8,487 nt of DNA from Patescibacteria group bacterium UBA4067 (GTDB taxonomy: Bacteria; Patescibacteriota; Minisyncoccia; Minisyncoccales; Minisyncoccaceae), in contig DFZB01000064.1 of the NCBI GenBank assembly GCA_002382025.1, positions 1 through 8,487 of the forward strand, written 5' to 3'. Shown here piece by piece: positions 7,142-8,487 of this stretch. A model generated the notes under the pieces. The model did not search any database. It saw only the letters and a list, made by a program, of their open reading frames with translations, and was not told where the DNA came from. The position numbers were made by a program, and so were the translations under genes. How positions within the stretch are numbered: the stretch's first letter is position 1; the number at the start of each line of letters is the position of its first letter.

Positions 7142-7725
7142 AATATTTTATTTAAAACTATTTTTTTTAAATTACTTGATTTAAATTCTTTTAAATAGAT
7201 GTTTATTTTTTCTCTGTCAATACTTTTTAAAAAATCTTCGTTAATTCTTAATTCTTCAAACTTATCATTATCTATTTTATTTAAATATAAAAAATCTAGT
7301 AATGCTTTTTCTCTTGAAGCTAAAAGATACTTACTGTGTTTTGTTTCAAAAACATTATAACCCCAAAAAAGATCAGGTCTTATATTTCTATAAATAAAAT
7401 TACCAAAAATATTATTAAATCTTCTATTAGCTTTAGTCGTTATACAAGTTACAGAGTAAACAATTTCTGGAATTGCTCCATAAAAACTAAGGGCAGACTC
7501 TAGACTAATATAGCTTGGATTATAAATATGAAAAGCTATTTCTTTAGGATCCAACTCTCTCTTTTTATTTGAAAAAATATAAAATCCTCTTTTTAGTCTT
7601 TGCAAATAACCCTTTTTAGTCCAATCTGAAAACTGGTGATTATATATTTTAAAATCACTTATTTTTATGTCTTCTTTGCTAAAAAATGGCTTTTCTATTT
7701 TTTTTTCAAACTCTTGGTATTTCAT
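7135..7725 (-). CDS. AbiEi-family antitoxin / transcriptional repressor
   Basis: A 196-residue protein placed directly before the AbiEii-like toxin. The N-terminal ~60 residues form the expected winged helix: FSDWTKKGYLQRLKRGFYIF (32-51) matches the AbiEi pattern of a recognition helix followed by a basic wing. The next conserved block is PSYISLESALSFYGAIPE (70-87), then SVTCITTKANRRF (91-103) and REKALLDFLYL (138-148), all typical of the family. The C-terminal tail is Lys-rich. In studied AbiE systems the antitoxin represses its own operon by binding inverted repeats at the promoter, and counteracts the toxin without tight complex formation. Here a perfect inverted repeat lies directly before the ATG, which fits autorepression. 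Bases 7141-7260, its 3' end, hold only 17 G/C in 120. No Shine-Dalgarno is visible. It could also belong to an AbiEi-like regulator family with the same fold. Confidence 0.88.
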   Translation of the reverse strand: MKYQEFEKKIEKPFFSKEDIKISDFKIYNHQFSDWTKKGYLQRLKRGFYIFSNKKRELDPKEIAFHIYNPSYISLESALSFYGAIPEIVYSVTCITTKANRRFNNIFGNFIYRNIRPDLFWGYNVFETKHSKYLLASREKALLDFLYLNKIDNDKFEELRINEDFLKSIDREKINIYLKEFKSSNLKKIVLNKILC

Positions 7726-7749
7726 TAAATTACTATTTTTTGTAATTTA
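7726..7749 (-). promoter_or_regulatory. Perfect 8-bp inverted repeat in the toxin-antitoxin leader, candidate operator
   Basis: TAAATTAC (7749-7742) and GTAATTTA (7733-7726) are exact reverse complements separated by 8 A/T-rich bases. The right arm ends on the base before the antitoxin ATG, and the left arm begins at the predicted transcription start. As DNA it could be the AbiEi operator; as RNA it would form a small hairpin covering the start region. The choice between the two is inference. Confidence 0.6.
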
Positions 7750-7754
7750 CTGAA

Positions 7755-7783
7755 ATGATACCTTTAAAATTTGCGTTTGTCAA
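7755..7783 (-). promoter_or_regulatory. Near-consensus sigma-70 promoter for the AbiE-like module
   Basis: On the minus strand, TTGACA (7783-7778, 6/6) is followed by a 17-nt spacer and TATCAT (7760-7755, 5/6). The predicted start near 7748 gives a leader of about 22 nt before the antitoxin ATG at 7725. That leader is made almost entirely of the inverted repeat and has no Shine-Dalgarno. The promoter lies in the 94-nt gap after the beta-propeller gene. Confidence 0.8.
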
Positions 7784-7819
7784 GCATAAAAACCATTAAT
7801 AGCATCTAAATAAAGCATA

Positions 7820-8487
7820 TTAAGGATTAAAGATTACCCTCTTTATTGCTCCCTCGTGAATAAAATACATTTTTTCTTTTCCCAAAGAAACAGGAGCTGA
7901 ATAATATCCTAAACCACTTAATGAAAAAATAATATCATTTTGAGGGTCATCATCTGTTATTTTATTAGAATTATATGCTTTAATTTGCCCGCTTTTATTA
8001 AAATATATATTATTATTACTATCTGACAAAATAAAAGAAGTTGAACCAGGAGATGATCCATTAGCAGCCCAATGTTTATTCCAATTTTCTTCTCCTGTTA
8101 AAACATCTAAACTATATAAATAAAGATGATACCAACCGTAATCTGCAGACAAATTGCTTTGAACAAAAAATTCATCTCCATTAACTCCTATTAACCTATA
8201 ATGCTTATCTTCTTTAAACCAAATAAAGTCTGCATTAATATTATTCTTATCTATAGCATATAAAGTATTACTTACTTTACCCGAATTACCATGCTTTGCA
8301 CCCGATAAATTAAAAATAAGAACATTGTTTAAGGTTAAAACTAATTCTAGATCATTAACTCTTCCTATTTTATCTTTTTCTCCTTCATAATCATCTTCAT
8401 ACAATATTTCTACCAATCTCTCCCCCATCTTTGCATGACCATTAAATTTAAAAAGATTATTTTCGGCAAAGAAATAAACATTTCCAC
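7820..8487 (-). CDS. PQQ-like beta-propeller repeat protein, C-terminal part (5' end outside window)
   Basis: The frame stays open to the right edge, so the ATG at 8428 is internal: the codons before it read GNVYFFAENNLFKFNG (8485-8438), a typical propeller blade strand pair. Further blade-like segments are NTLYAIDK, YLYSLDVLTGEENW (the xLDxxTGxxxW pattern of PQQ-like repeats), NNIYFNKSGQIKAYN and EKMYFIHEGAIKRV near the C-terminus. About 221 codons are visible. Such propellers are mostly extracytoplasmic binding or scaffold domains; a signal peptide, if any, would lie beyond the window. Asn and Gly are frequent in the loops. It ends with TAA 37 nt before the -35 box of the toxin-antitoxin promoter and no clear terminator follows. 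Its substrate or partner cannot be told from this part. Kelch or WD40 propellers are alternatives, but the TGxxxW pattern favours PQQ-like. Confidence 0.75.
   Translation of the reverse strand, partial: GNVYFFAENNLFKFNGHAKMGERLVEILYEDDYEGEKDKIGRVNDLELVLTLNNVLIFNLSGAKHGNSGKVSNTLYAIDKNNINADFIWFKEDKHYRLIGVNGDEFFVQSNLSADYGWYHLYLYSLDVLTGEENWNKHWAANGSSPGSTSFILSDSNNNIYFNKSGQIKAYNSNKITDDDPQNDIIFSLSGLGYYSAPVSLGKEKMYFIHEGAIKRVIFNP

Noticed and set aside
7791..7825. Possible terminator after the beta-propeller gene (CCATTAATA versus TATTAAGG)
   Set aside because: The arms are imperfect and A/T-rich with a long loop, and no T-run follows.
7820..8428. ATG at 8428 as the true start of the beta-propeller gene
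   Set aside because: The frame stays open to the window edge and the preceding codons encode a good propeller blade segment.

Overview
The window is AT-rich and every supported gene lies on the minus strand, packed with gaps of 4 to 94 nt. Two features point to a Patescibacteria (CPR) genome, probably parcubacterial. One is a VirD4-like ATPase ending in a CxxC-x17-CxxC zinc ribbon, next to a membrane protein of a type typical of these genomes. The other is a regulator joining sigma region 4 to HARE-HTH winged helices. This assignment is inference from family knowledge. TAA, TAG and TGA all end plausible full-length proteins, so the standard code fits. I see no rRNA, tRNA, CRISPR array or insertion sequence, and no stretch over 100 nt without a gene.

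Layout in the direction of transcription (right to left): (1) 8487-7820, the C-terminal part of a PQQ-like beta-propeller protein whose 5' end is outside the window. (2) 7783-6365, an AbiE-type toxin-antitoxin module (AbiEi-like antitoxin overlapping AbiEii-like nucleotidyltransferase by 7 nt), with its own promoter and a perfect inverted repeat in the leader. (3) 6356-3946, secD-secF behind a promoter that lies almost on the start codon. (4) 3944-1, a three-gene unit: the sigma-4/HARE-HTH regulator, a membrane protein, and the VirD4/TraG-like ATPase, which runs off the left edge.

Three near-consensus sigma-70 promoters are visible (ahead of the antitoxin, secD and the regulator), each with exactly 17 nt between the hexamers. 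At secD and the regulator the predicted transcription start is only about 2 to 4 nt before the ATG, so these mRNAs should be leaderless or nearly so. None of the six checkable start codons has a Shine-Dalgarno-like sequence.

The points most worth a second look are: a complete EF-hand/dockerin-type calcium loop inserted in the extracytoplasmic head of SecD; replacement by Asn of the SecF transmembrane Asp that family knowledge assigns to proton conduction; the leaderless promoter layout; and the apparent control of a DNA- or protein-transfer motor by a sigma-4/HARE-HTH protein encoded in the same operon.
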